Source: an uncultured Porphyromonadaceae bacterium
GTDB taxonomy: Bacteria > Bacteroidota > Bacteroidia > Bacteroidales > Muribaculaceae
Direction of reading: 5' to 3'
Length of the DNA: 56,119 nucleotides
NCBI GenBank assembly: GCA_937901905.1
Contig: CALDIF010000022.1
Span: 1-56,119 of the forward strand
Every line of letters begins with the position of its first letter. The stretch's first letter is position 1. Shown here one piece after another: positions 1 to 9,416 of this stretch. Made by a program: the position numbers and the translations under genes. The notes under the pieces were generated by a model. The model did no database searches. It was not told where the DNA came from and saw only the letters and a list, made by a program, of their open reading frames with translations.

Positions 1-2
1 GC

Positions 3-83
3 AAAGGTCACTATAAAATCACAAACCACGAAGACGGCCTTTTTCGCACGGATACGAATAATACCGTAAGTATCCGAAAATAG
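3..83 (+). CDS. Possible 3' end of an upstream plus-strand gene
   Basis: An open frame enters from the left edge and stops at TAG 81-83, encoding about 26 residues (ends ...NNTVSIRK). Codon use looks coding-like and the stop falls inside the large hairpin at 66-115, as expected for a gene ending at a terminator. Nothing about function can be said from so short a piece. Confidence 0.3.
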   Translation, partial: KGHYKITNHEDGLFRTDTNNTVSIRK

Positions 84-115
84 CCGGCTCAAGCCGGCTA
101 TTTTCGGATACTTAC
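66..115. terminator. Perfect 24-bp hairpin between convergent genes
   Basis: Arms 66-89 and 92-115 are exactly complementary and leave only CA between them; a short T tract follows on the plus strand. It lies between the stop of the minus-strand operon (136) and the end of a likely plus-strand gene, so a bidirectional terminator is the simplest reading. A 24-bp stem without mismatches is unusually long for an intrinsic terminator. Confidence 0.6.
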
Positions 116-135
116 CTTTTGACAGGACTGCAAAA

Positions 136-774
136 TCACAGACCGATTTTGTTGAGTAAACTCTTTTTGCCTTGAATTACGACAAAGGACGTTTGCGCTC
201 CCCGACACTCTACACGAACCATAGCCGAACGTTCTTGCTTTTCTTCATTTTTCGAAGCCTCCAACACAATTTCGTTATCCGAACTAATGGAGTAGGACAC
301 CCAATCGGGACACTCAACAACCTTCCAATCGGGATAGTTGCACGTAACTTTCACCTTTTGAAACTGACCACCTTTAGGCTTGAATTTCACCATTGCGGTA
401 TTAACTGTAATATTGGCAGGTATAGTGTCCTTGGGTTCTTCCTTAAACACATAAACGGTGTCAACCACAACATCTTCCTTAAGGACTTCGGGGTCAACGC
501 TTTTTTTGCGATTACTACCGCTGCCTTGATTCTTTATCAAGTTGATTGTGTTACGACATGTTGCGATTTGCGATGCACACAATTTCTTGCGAGCATCGGA
601 GTCATAACACGCCTGTGCCTTTTGAAACAAAGCAATTGCCTGGTTTTGTGAAGCGACTGTCATAGTCTGTTGACACTGCACCGCCTTGGCATAGAGTTTG
701 TCACACGTCGATTGTGACATAGCACTCATTGCAGTTGTAATAATAACAACCAGTAATACGATATATCTTTTCAT
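136..774 (-). CDS. Secreted protein with C-terminal BACON-like domain
   Basis: 212 residues. An N-terminal signal peptide (about 1-20, MKRYIVLLVVIITTAMSAMS) is followed by a Cys-rich helical section (about 23-80) that could form a short TPR-like or disulfide-linked unit, a charged linker, and a C-terminal beta-sandwich (about 125-205). That last part has the pattern of the Bacteroidetes BACON fold (GGQFQKVKV, then DWVSYS, ending SFVVIQG). BACON domains occur on secreted Bacteroidota proteins and are often linked to glycan binding. It is the last gene of the ten-gene kinase/phosphatase operon, 12 bp after the preceding kinase, so a periplasmic or surface role in the same pathway is inferred. 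No catalytic motif is visible. Confidence 0.75.
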   Translation of the reverse strand: MKRYIVLLVVIITTAMSAMSQSTCDKLYAKAVQCQQTMTVASQNQAIALFQKAQACYDSDARKKLCASQIATCRNTINLIKNQGSGSNRKKSVDPEVLKEDVVVDTVYVFKEEPKDTIPANITVNTAMVKFKPKGGQFQKVKVTCNYPDWKVVECPDWVSYSISSDNEIVLEASKNEEKQERSAMVRVECRGAQTSFVVIQGKKSLLNKIGL

Positions 775-786
775 TATTTTCGAAAT

Positions 787-2130
787 TTAGTCTACAACGC
801 TATCCTTGTTGAATTTACCGACATCAATTACCGATGCTATCTTGGCAGCGCGCTGCTTGAACTCTTCGCTCACCTCGGGATCATCGCTGAATAAATCGAC
901 CTTTGCATTAAAGTTCATGTAAGCATCATACAGTTTACGCTCCACGCTATCACGCATTGGCAACAATTTATCTTTATCCTTATAAGATTGATTAAAGCGA
1001 ATAGCAAGCGTATCAACCGAAGCAATTGCTTTATCAATAGCATCATATGCCTCAATATAAGCGGTTTCATAACCCTCATCGCGAGCTTCACCTGCAGCAA
1101 ATCGCTCGACTGACAAGGTTACAAAGGTATCGATCATCGTTTTCACCGAGTCGCAATCGTGTTGCAACTCAGTCCTTGCCAACTCACGCGCTCGCTGTTG
1201 CCGTGCCGAGAGCCACCATACTCCGAGTGCCACACATGACAGAACTGCCACAACAGCCACTATGGTCACCGACACACGATATCGCTCAAAAAAAGTTTTC
1301 TCGTCAACAAAACGAATAATGCCACCGGCAAGCGCGGTTTCGGCATAAGTTTGAAGTTGCTCGGCCGTGGGACGTTGCCACGGATTAGTCTGCAAGCACT
1401 TGGCTATCACTTTCTTGAGTTGGGGAGAGTAATCACCCTTCAAGTCGGGCACTTCGGCACCTTTTTTTTGCACCAAACCACCATCATCGCCGAAAGGAGT
1501 GTCCCCCGAGAGCATCTCATACACTGTCGCGCCAAGCGAGTAGATGTCGTTAGCCATGATGGGCGTGTTGTCCTTGCCGAAACGCTCGGGAGCCATATAC
1601 GCGATGGTGCCGGCCGATGAAAATGCCGCACTCATGCTCTTGCGCAACGTTGACCTCAAGTGAGTACTGACACCGAAATCGGTTATCAAGAACTCATCAT
1701 TATCACCGATCATCACGTTATCAGGCTTGATGTCCTGGTGTATTACAGGAGGATTCATCGAGTGCAACCATGCAAGTCCGGCAGCGACATCGCGCAACAA
1801 ACGCCACGCGCGCTCCTCATTGAATTTGCCGACCTCCTTCAATATACTGCCCTTGCGACAAAACGGTATCACCAGATAAGGTTTGCGGTCGCACGTGTCG
1901 TAGTGGAGCGGCTTGAGCAGGTTCTTGTGGTTGGCATTCACCACGAGGGTGAATTCGCGGGCAAAGACATTCAATCCATTATCATCAAGTCCTGTTGCCG
2001 GGGCATAAATTTTAATTGCGACACGAATGTCGGTCTTCACGTCCTTTGCCAACCAGACTTCCGAGAAATTGCCTCGTCCGAGCAAACGCTCAAGAAAGTA
2101 ACGGTCGTGAAAAAGACTGTTATTATCCAT
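787..2130 (-). CDS. Transmembrane Hanks-type Ser/Thr protein kinase
   Basis: 447 residues. The kinase domain spans about 8-265: glycine loop GRGNFSEVW (18-26), ATP-anchoring Lys40 in VAIKIY, catalytic loop HQDIKPDN (131-138; HQD replaces HRD, Asp133 kept), DFG 151-153 and APE 180-182. One membrane helix follows (about 286-307). The remaining 140 residues are highly charged and helical and should lie in the periplasm. There is no PASTA repeat. The order, a cytosolic kinase tethered to an external helical domain, is that of a receptor kinase. It shares the HQDIKPDN loop and a DGG(L)xQ segment with the larger kinase at 3011-6796, which suggests they are paralogues. It lies 6 bp after the secreted protein at 2137-2997. 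Confidence 0.93.
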   Translation of the reverse strand: MDNNSLFHDRYFLERLLGRGNFSEVWLAKDVKTDIRVAIKIYAPATGLDDNGLNVFAREFTLVVNANHKNLLKPLHYDTCDRKPYLVIPFCRKGSILKEVGKFNEERAWRLLRDVAAGLAWLHSMNPPVIHQDIKPDNVMIGDNDEFLITDFGVSTHLRSTLRKSMSAAFSSAGTIAYMAPERFGKDNTPIMANDIYSLGATVYEMLSGDTPFGDDGGLVQKKGAEVPDLKGDYSPQLKKVIAKCLQTNPWQRPTAEQLQTYAETALAGGIIRFVDEKTFFERYRVSVTIVAVVAVLSCVALGVWWLSARQQRARELARTELQHDCDSVKTMIDTFVTLSVERFAAGEARDEGYETAYIEAYDAIDKAIASVDTLAIRFNQSYKDKDKLLPMRDSVERKLYDAYMNFNAKVDLFSDDPEVSEEFKQRAAKIASVIDVGKFNKDSVVD

Positions 2131-2136
2131 ATTATG

Positions 2137-2997
2137 TCAATAGATGGTAAAACTCTTTTGACCGATTAACTCACCGTCATAATAGAATTCAAATCGGTAA
2201 TTTCCCGCTTTCCAATGTCCTGCTGTGTTGCTACCCCAGCCCGAAATATTATATGTCTGGCTTCCTGTTGACATTGAAACCGAGTGCTTATAGGAATAGC
2301 CTGAAGGTGAGTTTGTCCCGGTTGACAAAGATCCTGATGCATCATACATTTTCACATAGATTTCATAGGTTCCCGCCTTCTTCACGTTCACATTGAGACG
2401 AGGTGCCAGATACCGGGTTTGATAACTGTATAATGACGAGCCGTAGGAAACAATCACAGCGTTATCCTTATCGGTAATGCCCACATCAACCGAATTTATT
2501 GTGAACGGCTTGTTTGACACTGCCGGACCATCATCGTTGTTATATACATCAATTGCTAATGTGCGAGCCTTCTCAAGATTGCTAAGATACTTGTAGAAGG
2601 AGTAACGGAACTCCTCGGCAGAGTGGGTGTACAACTCAATGCGAATGTTGACAAAGCCGCTGTTGTTATACGCCTTGACGCACTTGAGGCGCTTGTTCAC
2701 CTCGTTGCAAGCGTAAAGAACCTTAGCCTCGTCGGCATCCTCGGTTGAGAGACCGTAACGGCAGAATTCCACATAGAAAGGAGACTCGTCACGCACGGCT
2801 ATCCAGTGGAGCGCGCCCTCTTTCTTGAACTCGATTGAGTTATCCTCGTCATTGATCGTAGGAGAGAAGCCCTCCTCCTTGAGGAAATTGAAAATGTTTG
2901 AGCGGAAACTCTTCTCGCTCGCAGTCAGCGTCACCGCATGAAGTGCCAACGGGGCAAATAACGCAACAATCAATGTTAAAATTAAATTTCTTTTCAT
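2137..2997 (-). CDS. Secreted two-domain protein, YbjN-like N-terminal half
   Basis: 286 residues. The start is placed at the ATG ending at 2997 because it begins a clear signal peptide (MKRNLILTLIVALFAPLALHA); an upstream in-frame start at 3048 would overlap the kinase gene and add an unlikely leader. Residues about 22-145 alternate helices and strands in a YbjN/type-III-chaperone-like pattern. Residues about 155-286 are a beta-rich domain ending GQKSFTIY. No catalytic residues are recognised. It sits between two transmembrane kinases, 13 bp and 6 bp from its neighbours, so it may be a periplasmic partner or ligand-binding protein for them. The fold assignment is tentative. Confidence 0.7.
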   Translation of the reverse strand: MKRNLILTLIVALFAPLALHAVTLTASEKSFRSNIFNFLKEEGFSPTINDEDNSIEFKKEGALHWIAVRDESPFYVEFCRYGLSTEDADEAKVLYACNEVNKRLKCVKAYNNSGFVNIRIELYTHSAEEFRYSFYKYLSNLEKARTLAIDVYNNDDGPAVSNKPFTINSVDVGITDKDNAVIVSYGSSLYSYQTRYLAPRLNVNVKKAGTYEIYVKMYDASGSLSTGTNSPSGYSYKHSVSMSTGSQTYNISGWGSNTAGHWKAGNYRFEFYYDGELIGQKSFTIY

Positions 2998-3010
2998 ATT
3001 TATGGTGATT

Positions 3011-6000
3011 TTAGATACTTCTATTAGCCTTATCCACTGCCGACACATTTATTACCACATTAGATGGTATAGCGGCGGCATCACGTATCGCATTTCTTGT
3101 TGATGCTTTTTGGGAACTTACATTCGAATTTTTCTCATCGTCCATATCGTACTTGGAGTATTCGCTGAACTTTATCACAGCATTCACGCTATTGCCACTA
3201 ACTGCAACCGACTGCAAGTAGACACCGGCACTAATTTTCTTAGGGCACTTGGCATTAAATTGGCGCACTTGATCTCGCCAAGTTGCCGACCCTGAAGTCG
3301 CTTGTTGCGCGCGCTCTTGCGTGGGCGCGGCTGCGGCACCACGCATTTCGCTCCACTCATTGGTATTCTTGTTGTAGGTTTGGGTAGCAAATAATGTGCC
3401 TTGCGCTGTATAATACTTGCGCAACACCTGCGTGCCGTTATCATTGGTTATCACCACCCTGTGGAAACCGCTCGCGGCATCTACCGGCTTACCCTCGGTA
3501 TTATAGACTGCCATTTGCACCAAGTTGCCACGGTCGTCATAGTCCATCTTCTCGACATGGTAACCATCGACAAGGCACGGCTTGTCATCGACACCGAAAT
3601 ATGCCACCTCAACGATGTTGCCACGGTTGTCATGCTTGTAGGTGGCGCGGTGGCAGCCTTCCGATATTGCTATAGGCTTCTCATCGGGTCCGTAGTAGGC
3701 GCGCCACAACAACTGCGAGCGGTTGTCATAGCCCATGCGTTGAATTGCCCAACCCTCATTGTTTTTAATGTAGTTGCCATTACCGTCTTGGGCACCAATC
3801 ATTGTCATATTCCCGTGCTTATCATACTCACATATACCAACAGGCACCATTTTGGCAGGGTCGGTAGGTTTGCCGTTGACATCAAAGAAACACTGTCGCG
3901 TGATGTTGCCGAACACGTCATGCTCGTAGGTCGATGATGCCCAATGCTCCCGACCCTCGCACGGCTTTGAGTCAACACCAAAATAAGAGCACTTCACTCT
4001 ATTGCCGCGACTGTCATACTCGTAACGGACGATAGCGACTTTCTCGGAAGTTGCCGACACGAGTTGTGATGTCTTGTCGTAATAGCAGATTTCAACCATC
4101 TGGTTGCGCGAGTTGTATGCCATGGCTGCCTTGTGGTAACCCTCTTTGTTAACGACGGTCGCACCGTCGCGGAAGTATGACACCTCAACAGGGTTGTCGA
4201 ACGCGTCGTACTTGTAGTGCATTTCATATTGTCCCGGTGCCAACTGACCGTTGGTCGAGACGGGACGCTCAACAACGGTATTACCGCGCTCATCGCACAC
4301 ATAGTCGGTACCGGCGATGCCCTTTACAAGAGTTAACGCGCCATTGATGTCGTAGTATCGGTCTGATTGCAAGAAACCGTTCTTGTCGTAGGTGTGCACC
4401 AGGCGCGCGTAGCCGAACTTGACCGCACACGGCGCATTATTCTCGTTGAAGAACGTTCGCTCAACCTCGTTGCCGAGGTCATCGTATTTCATGTTCCACC
4501 CCGCGACATTCTCGTTGCTCAGCACCAACTTCTCGCCTGACGGATCAAAAAAGGCGATGCGCGTTGTATTACCTCGACTGTCATACTCGTAGCGTGCGAT
4601 ACTGATGTGATTGTAATCATACGCAGGATTGAGGAGCGTGTCGAGATTAACTTGCTCAGTCAATAAACCTCGTTCCTCGTAGCCGTATCTCACGCCCGCA
4701 TATCCCTCACTGCTAAGAGTGGGGATTTTTGATATATCATAATTGATAATTTCAATTTGATTACCCACCGAGTCATATTTGCCTGTGTAACCGGCAATAC
4801 CGGCATCGTTGAGACACAACTCACCGTCGAGGTCGTGGAACCACTCCTCAAGCACATTGCCATGATTGTCATTAACGGTAGTCGTTATGCCCACTCCATT
4901 GGCGGCATTACACGGATTACCCTCGGTATCGATTGACACTTGACGGATCACAAAGCCATTATCGTCAAATTCTCGGGTATAGCCCGCACAGCCTTCCTTC
5001 GGTATAAACATGGGATTGCGGTCAACGTCAAGGATCATTGTTTTCACAGGAAAACCGCGGTCATCGAACACGTTGGACACACCGGCATACCCTTGTTTCT
5101 TGGTTATCATCGGGTTGCCGTCACCGTCATTGTAATAAGCAGAGACAACATTGTCGTTCTTGTCGTACTCCATCACATACACGCTCACGCCATCTGAGTC
5201 GTCAAGTGCGGGCGTACCATCGGGCGCGAAATACTCGGCTCGCACCCAGTTGTCGTCGCTGTCATAGAAGAACTTCTTGATGCCCAAACCCCACTTGGTC
5301 GACATGGGCTCGTCGTTACGTCCCAGATAGTGTACTTCAACCACACGACCCTTGGCATCATAGGTCATTTCGCGACCATAAATATTGTTGTCGTCGCCGA
5401 CGGGAGAGTTATCCGCTGCGGCAAACTTAACGCGCTTGACATAACCGTTTTTATCATATTCGAGCAACCAACGCGTAATCTTGCCGTGCTTTGCAGAATT
5501 GTCTTCGAGCATGCGACCGTATGCCACGGTGTTTGACGCGATGGCACGCTCTGTGTTGTGCTTGTCATCGTACTGGAACGTCATGCGCGACAAGTTCTCG
5601 TTGTAGGACTTAACATAAAGAACCTTGCCATTATTGTCACGCACCTTGACGCGGCTGAGTTTGCCATCGGACGTGTAGAACAATTCCTGATCCCACGGAC
5701 GCTCAGCACGCTCCGATTCATTATCAACAATGACTATGTCACGACTGTTGACATGAGACACGCGATGCAACTTACCGTGAGTGTACTCAAAGCGGTACAC
5801 GCGATTCATGTGATACGCCTGCCACGAGAACACCCTGCCTATACCTTGTGGCACCCCCCACTGCTCGGTGTAGTCCTTATAGTAATACACCTTTGTGCGG
5901 TTGTAATCCCACAAGAAGATGCCGACGCACATCAACACGGCAGCAATTGCAGTTGCCACAATAGCCACAGTCTTACGCTGCGATGGCACCTGCCATGCGC

Positions 6001-6796
6001 CGGTTTCCCAATACAATTCAATCTTGCGACGCATCTCGCTTGCGGTGATGCGCTTGTTCGGGTCGCGCTCAAGACACGACAAAATCATGCTGCGTACCTC
6101 AGGCTGCAAATTATCGGGCAACTCGGGCAGAGGTTCACCCTGAGTCTGCAGCAAACCGCCGTGGTCACCGTAAGGGGGATTACCGATTATCAATTCGACG
6201 ATGCTCGCACCTAGCGACCACATGTCGCTCGCTGTCACCGTCGTACCTTCAAATCGCTCGGGTCCCATATAGGCTCGCGTGCCACCCGACATTCCCGCCG
6301 AGTCGTACAGGTCGGTGTCGGCGGCGACACTGATACCGAAGTCGGTCACCATGAAGTTGCAGTTGTCATCAAGCATGATGTTGTCGGGCTTGATGTCCTG
6401 ATGAATGATGTTGTGGTCGTGCAAATATTCGAGACCGGCCGAAACATCATGCAGGAATTTGATGATGTCCTCTTCGTCCATACGTGTTGCCATGCCGGTG
6501 CACGACCCGTTCTCGCAGTATTGCATCACAAGGTAGGGGCACCCGTCACACACGTCGTAACCCGTAGGTGGCAACAAATTACTGTGTTTCATGTTGTACA
6601 CTGTGGTGAACTGTGTCTCGAAATGCTGCAACCCATAGGAACTCATGCCCGAAGTCTCGGTATAAATTTTGAGGGCAACAATGAGATTGTTTGCTTTAGT
6701 GTCACGGGCTTCCCACACTTGAGCCGAAGCACCCGAGCCGATGTGACTCACTAACGCATATCTGTTGTGGAATAATATTCCTTTTTTCAATTCCAT
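3011..6796 (-). CDS. Giant transmembrane Ser/Thr kinase with a long YD/RHS-like repeat ectodomain
   Basis: 1261 residues. The kinase domain is about 8-265 (loop GSGASAQVW from 20, Lys43, HQDIKPDN from 132, DFG 152-154, GPE 178-180). A single membrane helix lies at about 276-296. From about 310 to 1170 the protein consists of some 18 degenerate units of roughly 40-45 residues with a core like YEYDSRGNxxxxxYFDxxGKP, resembling YD/RHS-type beta repeats. A last domain (about 1185-1261) is not recognised. Topology places the whole repeat array in the periplasm. YD-type repeats are best known from shells around polymorphic toxins; here they are joined to an apparently active kinase. The protein could sense a large ligand or the cell wall, which is inference. 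It lies 55 bp after the FHA/membrane gene, the widest gap in the operon. Confidence 0.9.
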   Translation of the reverse strand: MELKKGILFHNRYALVSHIGSGASAQVWEARDTKANNLIVALKIYTETSGMSSYGLQHFETQFTTVYNMKHSNLLPPTGYDVCDGCPYLVMQYCENGSCTGMATRMDEEDIIKFLHDVSAGLEYLHDHNIIHQDIKPDNIMLDDNCNFMVTDFGISVAADTDLYDSAGMSGGTRAYMGPERFEGTTVTASDMWSLGASIVELIIGNPPYGDHGGLLQTQGEPLPELPDNLQPEVRSMILSCLERDPNKRITASEMRRKIELYWETGAWQVPSQRKTVAIVATAIAAVLMCVGIFLWDYNRTKVYYYKDYTEQWGVPQGIGRVFSWQAYHMNRVYRFEYTHGKLHRVSHVNSRDIVIVDNESERAERPWDQELFYTSDGKLSRVKVRDNNGKVLYVKSYNENLSRMTFQYDDKHNTERAIASNTVAYGRMLEDNSAKHGKITRWLLEYDKNGYVKRVKFAAADNSPVGDDNNIYGREMTYDAKGRVVEVHYLGRNDEPMSTKWGLGIKKFFYDSDDNWVRAEYFAPDGTPALDDSDGVSVYVMEYDKNDNVVSAYYNDGDGNPMITKKQGYAGVSNVFDDRGFPVKTMILDVDRNPMFIPKEGCAGYTREFDDNGFVIRQVSIDTEGNPCNAANGVGITTTVNDNHGNVLEEWFHDLDGELCLNDAGIAGYTGKYDSVGNQIEIINYDISKIPTLSSEGYAGVRYGYEERGLLTEQVNLDTLLNPAYDYNHISIARYEYDSRGNTTRIAFFDPSGEKLVLSNENVAGWNMKYDDLGNEVERTFFNENNAPCAVKFGYARLVHTYDKNGFLQSDRYYDINGALTLVKGIAGTDYVCDERGNTVVERPVSTNGQLAPGQYEMHYKYDAFDNPVEVSYFRDGATVVNKEGYHKAAMAYNSRNQMVEICYYDKTSQLVSATSEKVAIVRYEYDSRGNRVKCSYFGVDSKPCEGREHWASSTYEHDVFGNITRQCFFDVNGKPTDPAKMVPVGICEYDKHGNMTMIGAQDGNGNYIKNNEGWAIQRMGYDNRSQLLWRAYYGPDEKPIAISEGCHRATYKHDNRGNIVEVAYFGVDDKPCLVDGYHVEKMDYDDRGNLVQMAVYNTEGKPVDAASGFHRVVITNDNGTQVLRKYYTAQGTLFATQTYNKNTNEWSEMRGAAAAPTQERAQQATSGSATWRDQVRQFNAKCPKKISAGVYLQSVAVSGNSVNAVIKFSEYSKYDMDDEKNSNVSSQKASTRNAIRDAAAIPSNVVINVSAVDKANRSI

Positions 6797-6851
6797 AATT
6801 ATGTCGGTTGTGTCGGTCGTATAAAGTCGAACTCAAATAAACACTCGCTTA

Positions 6852-7664
6852 TCACAGCAATGATAACATGTGATACAAAATAAAACAGTGTGCAACAATG
6901 CGCAGCACGAGCACCACAACACCAACGACAGTCCACCGCCGTTGAGAAGAGAGGAACTTGTCAAACGTGGTGACACGCCCTTTTGCCCATGCCCAGCGCG
7001 CGCCGTTCATGCCAAGATAAACCATGACTGCCAATGCCGCCACTTGCCCCACATAGGGTATAAATGCCAAAGGTATCAGAGCCAAAGGGTAGTAGATACC
7101 GTGAAATGCCGACCACACCCACGCACACAGGAAACCGGGCCAACTCCAAGACGATGTCAAATCATCGACCTCGGCTTGAGAATAAGAATTGCGCACTGCC
7201 TGCCCGGCTGGGTTCATCAACGCATGAGCATTGCCATGAGGGGCATTATCAGTGCTATGAGGCATGAAACGCTCGGTTTCACGAGCCTTGTTACCGTTAT
7301 CGGGAACCGATTGCGCCTCGTTCTCACGTTGCACGGTAGGGCGAGAAGGTGTTGCTACACCCTCAGCCCTCACGTTTTTGACGACGGTAGGACGCTTGAG
7401 GTGTGGGAAGAAACGTATGAGTTCACTCCACTCCACCACAAACTTACCCGCCAATTTTATCACGTCACCCGGATAAATGCCAACGCTGATATTGTGTATC
7501 TTTTGACCGTTAATTACCGTTCCGTTGCTACTATGATCAACGAGTGTCAACTCGGTGCCGTTTGACACGATATCGGCGTGCTCATTGCTCACCGTGTCCC
7601 ACACCTCACCTACAACGATGTCACATTCGGGCGAGCGACCTATGGTTATCTTGGTTGTTTCCAT
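6852..7664 (-). CDS. FHA-domain protein with C-terminal membrane domain
   Basis: 270 residues. The N-terminal 95 residues form an FHA domain, the phosphothreonine-binding module: ITIGRSPECDIVV gives the GR motif, followed by SNEHADI, a variant of the SxxH motif, and NGTVING. A low-complexity linker (about 98-165) leads to a hydrophobic domain (about 170-270) with two or three membrane helices and a WPGFLCAWVWSAFHGIYY segment typical of DUF2628-like small membrane proteins. It is probably an inner-membrane reader of Thr phosphorylation whose partner is one of the operon kinases. It is 4 bp downstream of the PP2C gene, which suggests translational coupling. Confidence 0.85.
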   Translation of the reverse strand: METTKITIGRSPECDIVVGEVWDTVSNEHADIVSNGTELTLVDHSSNGTVINGQKIHNISVGIYPGDVIKLAGKFVVEWSELIRFFPHLKRPTVVKNVRAEGVATPSRPTVQRENEAQSVPDNGNKARETERFMPHSTDNAPHGNAHALMNPAGQAVRNSYSQAEVDDLTSSWSWPGFLCAWVWSAFHGIYYPLALIPLAFIPYVGQVAALAVMVYLGMNGARWAWAKGRVTTFDKFLSSQRRWTVVGVVVLVLRIVAHCFILYHMLSLL

Positions 7665-7668
7665 TGGA

Positions 7669-9405
7669 TTATTGCTTTTTCTTCTTTGCCTGCTTCTTTG
7701 TCGGTATTTTTAATTTTTGACCTGCTTGTATATTGTCCTTACTCAGACCATTGATTTTTTTCAATTCATCTACCGTTACACCATATTTCTTGGCGATAGT
7801 TGAAAGGCTCTCACCATCTTTTACAGTGTGTTCTACAGGAGTGAGTGTCGGGTCGGACTTCTTTTTTCCATCTTTTTCGCCACCTTTACCTTTAGTTACA
7901 AGGGTTAATACATCTTCGTCAGAATCTTGTCCATTGCCACTCGGGTCGGTGTCGGGTACTCCCTCCTTTCCCTTGTCAAGGTTATCACCGCTATGTTTAT
8001 TTTTGTTCTTGTTCTTGTCTTTATCTTGATTCTTGTTATCACCCTTGTCCTTGGTGTTATTGTCTACGACACGTTTCAACACCTCTTTGGCTTTCTCCTC
8101 GTTCTGACTGTCCTCGGTGTTCATAGATTCCGGCAAGCGTTCCACCGAGTACACCTTACCATCGATTACAGACACCAAAAGTCCGTTAGCGAGTTTATAA
8201 ACTCCGTTGGGCGAAGCGATATCACCCACCATGGGGTCGCCTGTCTCACGCTCCAACCTAAACGTCGATCCATCGACTGCAACAATTGTTTGTGTGCCCA
8301 CCTGACGTTTCACGTCGGTTGTTTCGGTCACATCAGTCGGCTGCGGTGTTGGTGACGGTTTGGGACGGAATAACAAGACCGCAATCACAACGAGTGCCGC
8401 GACAAGAGCCGTTGCCAATGCCAGCACAGTATAATTTAACTTCGGGGAAACGAAAGTTGCTCTATCAGTGTCTTCATCGCGGTTACCGCCCTGCGCAGCA
8501 CCTACACTGCTATCGACTGCCGCGTTGCCGGCAAGTCGACGATCAAACTCGAGGAACGCAGCCTTGTCCGAGACCGCTCCTCCGCCGAGCACTTGACACA
8601 CGGCGACCGTGATATTGTCGGCACCCGCCGCCTCACGTGCAGCAGCAATCAGTTCGTCGGTACACACGTCCATGTCATGCGCGTTGTTACGCAAGATGTT
8701 CTCAATCTCATTGTCGCGTATCATGCCGTTGAGCCCGTCGGTACACAATAGGACGATGTCATTGTCGCACACTTCGTAGGGTCGCAGTAACGACTCGGGC
8801 TTTGCCTTAGCAGTCGCGTCACTCAGGCAACGGGTGATAATATTGCTGTCGGGGTAGTCAAAGGCATCTTCTTTACTTATCGCACCTTTATCAACAAGTG
8901 ACTGTACATAGGAGTGGTCTTTGCTGATCTGGTGCAACCCCGCGACAGGATTATACACGTAGGCACGGCTGTCACCGCACCATGACACGTACAACTTTCC
9001 GGCGACAAGCCACGCGACAACAATAGTTGTACCCATACCGCGAGTTTCGGGACGGTCTTTACTAACATCCTTGATGCGTCGGTCGGCATCAACAATCGCT
9101 TGATTCATGAAACGCTCTATGGCATAGCGATCGGCAAGCATTGTGGGCGAAATATTCTCGGGCGCGAAGTGGGCGCGCACCGTTTCTATTGCGATCTCAC
9201 TTGCCACCTCACCGGCATTCATGCCACCCATGCCATCGGCAACGACCAGCAAGGCACCATTAGAGCCTAAGGAGCATGTCTCGTTGTTCACCCAGCGCAT
9301 GGGCGCCACGGACAAATCGGCTGAGGCCTGAAAATTATCCTCGTTGTTGCTGCGCACACAACCGACATCGGTTTTGGCGGCTATCCTAAATTGGATATTT
9401 CCCAT
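7669..9405 (-). CDS. Transmembrane PP2C phosphatase with periplasmic LysM domain
   Basis: 578 residues. The PP2C-type Ser/Thr phosphatase domain is about 5-265: SNNEDNF (19-25), VVADGMGG (54-61), SWCGDSRAY, LLCTDGLNGM and a late GADNIT, supplying the metal-binding aspartates of active PPM phosphatases. One membrane helix follows (about 328-350), then a charged region rich in Lys, Asp and Asn, and a C-terminal LysM (about 527-572, starting HTVKDGESLSTIAKKYGV), ending in a Lys-rich tail. LysM binds GlcNAc-containing glycans such as peptidoglycan. The phosphatase should thus act in the cytoplasm while its ectodomain contacts the wall, a mirror image of PASTA kinases. It is the only phosphatase in the operon. 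Confidence 0.93.
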   Translation of the reverse strand: MGNIQFRIAAKTDVGCVRSNNEDNFQASADLSVAPMRWVNNETCSLGSNGALLVVADGMGGMNAGEVASEIAIETVRAHFAPENISPTMLADRYAIERFMNQAIVDADRRIKDVSKDRPETRGMGTTIVVAWLVAGKLYVSWCGDSRAYVYNPVAGLHQISKDHSYVQSLVDKGAISKEDAFDYPDSNIITRCLSDATAKAKPESLLRPYEVCDNDIVLLCTDGLNGMIRDNEIENILRNNAHDMDVCTDELIAAAREAAGADNITVAVCQVLGGGAVSDKAAFLEFDRRLAGNAAVDSSVGAAQGGNRDEDTDRATFVSPKLNYTVLALATALVAALVVIAVLLFRPKPSPTPQPTDVTETTDVKRQVGTQTIVAVDGSTFRLERETGDPMVGDIASPNGVYKLANGLLVSVIDGKVYSVERLPESMNTEDSQNEEKAKEVLKRVVDNNTKDKGDNKNQDKDKNKNKNKHSGDNLDKGKEGVPDTDPSGNGQDSDEDVLTLVTKGKGGEKDGKKKSDPTLTPVEHTVKDGESLSTIAKKYGVTVDELKKINGLSKDNIQAGQKLKIPTKKQAKKKKQ

Positions 9406-9416
9406 TATTACTGATA

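Noticed and set aside
38..60. Possible small tandem or CRISPR-like unit at the left edge
   Set aside because: Only the single hairpin is present; no repeated spacers. No CRISPR array was seen anywhere in the window.
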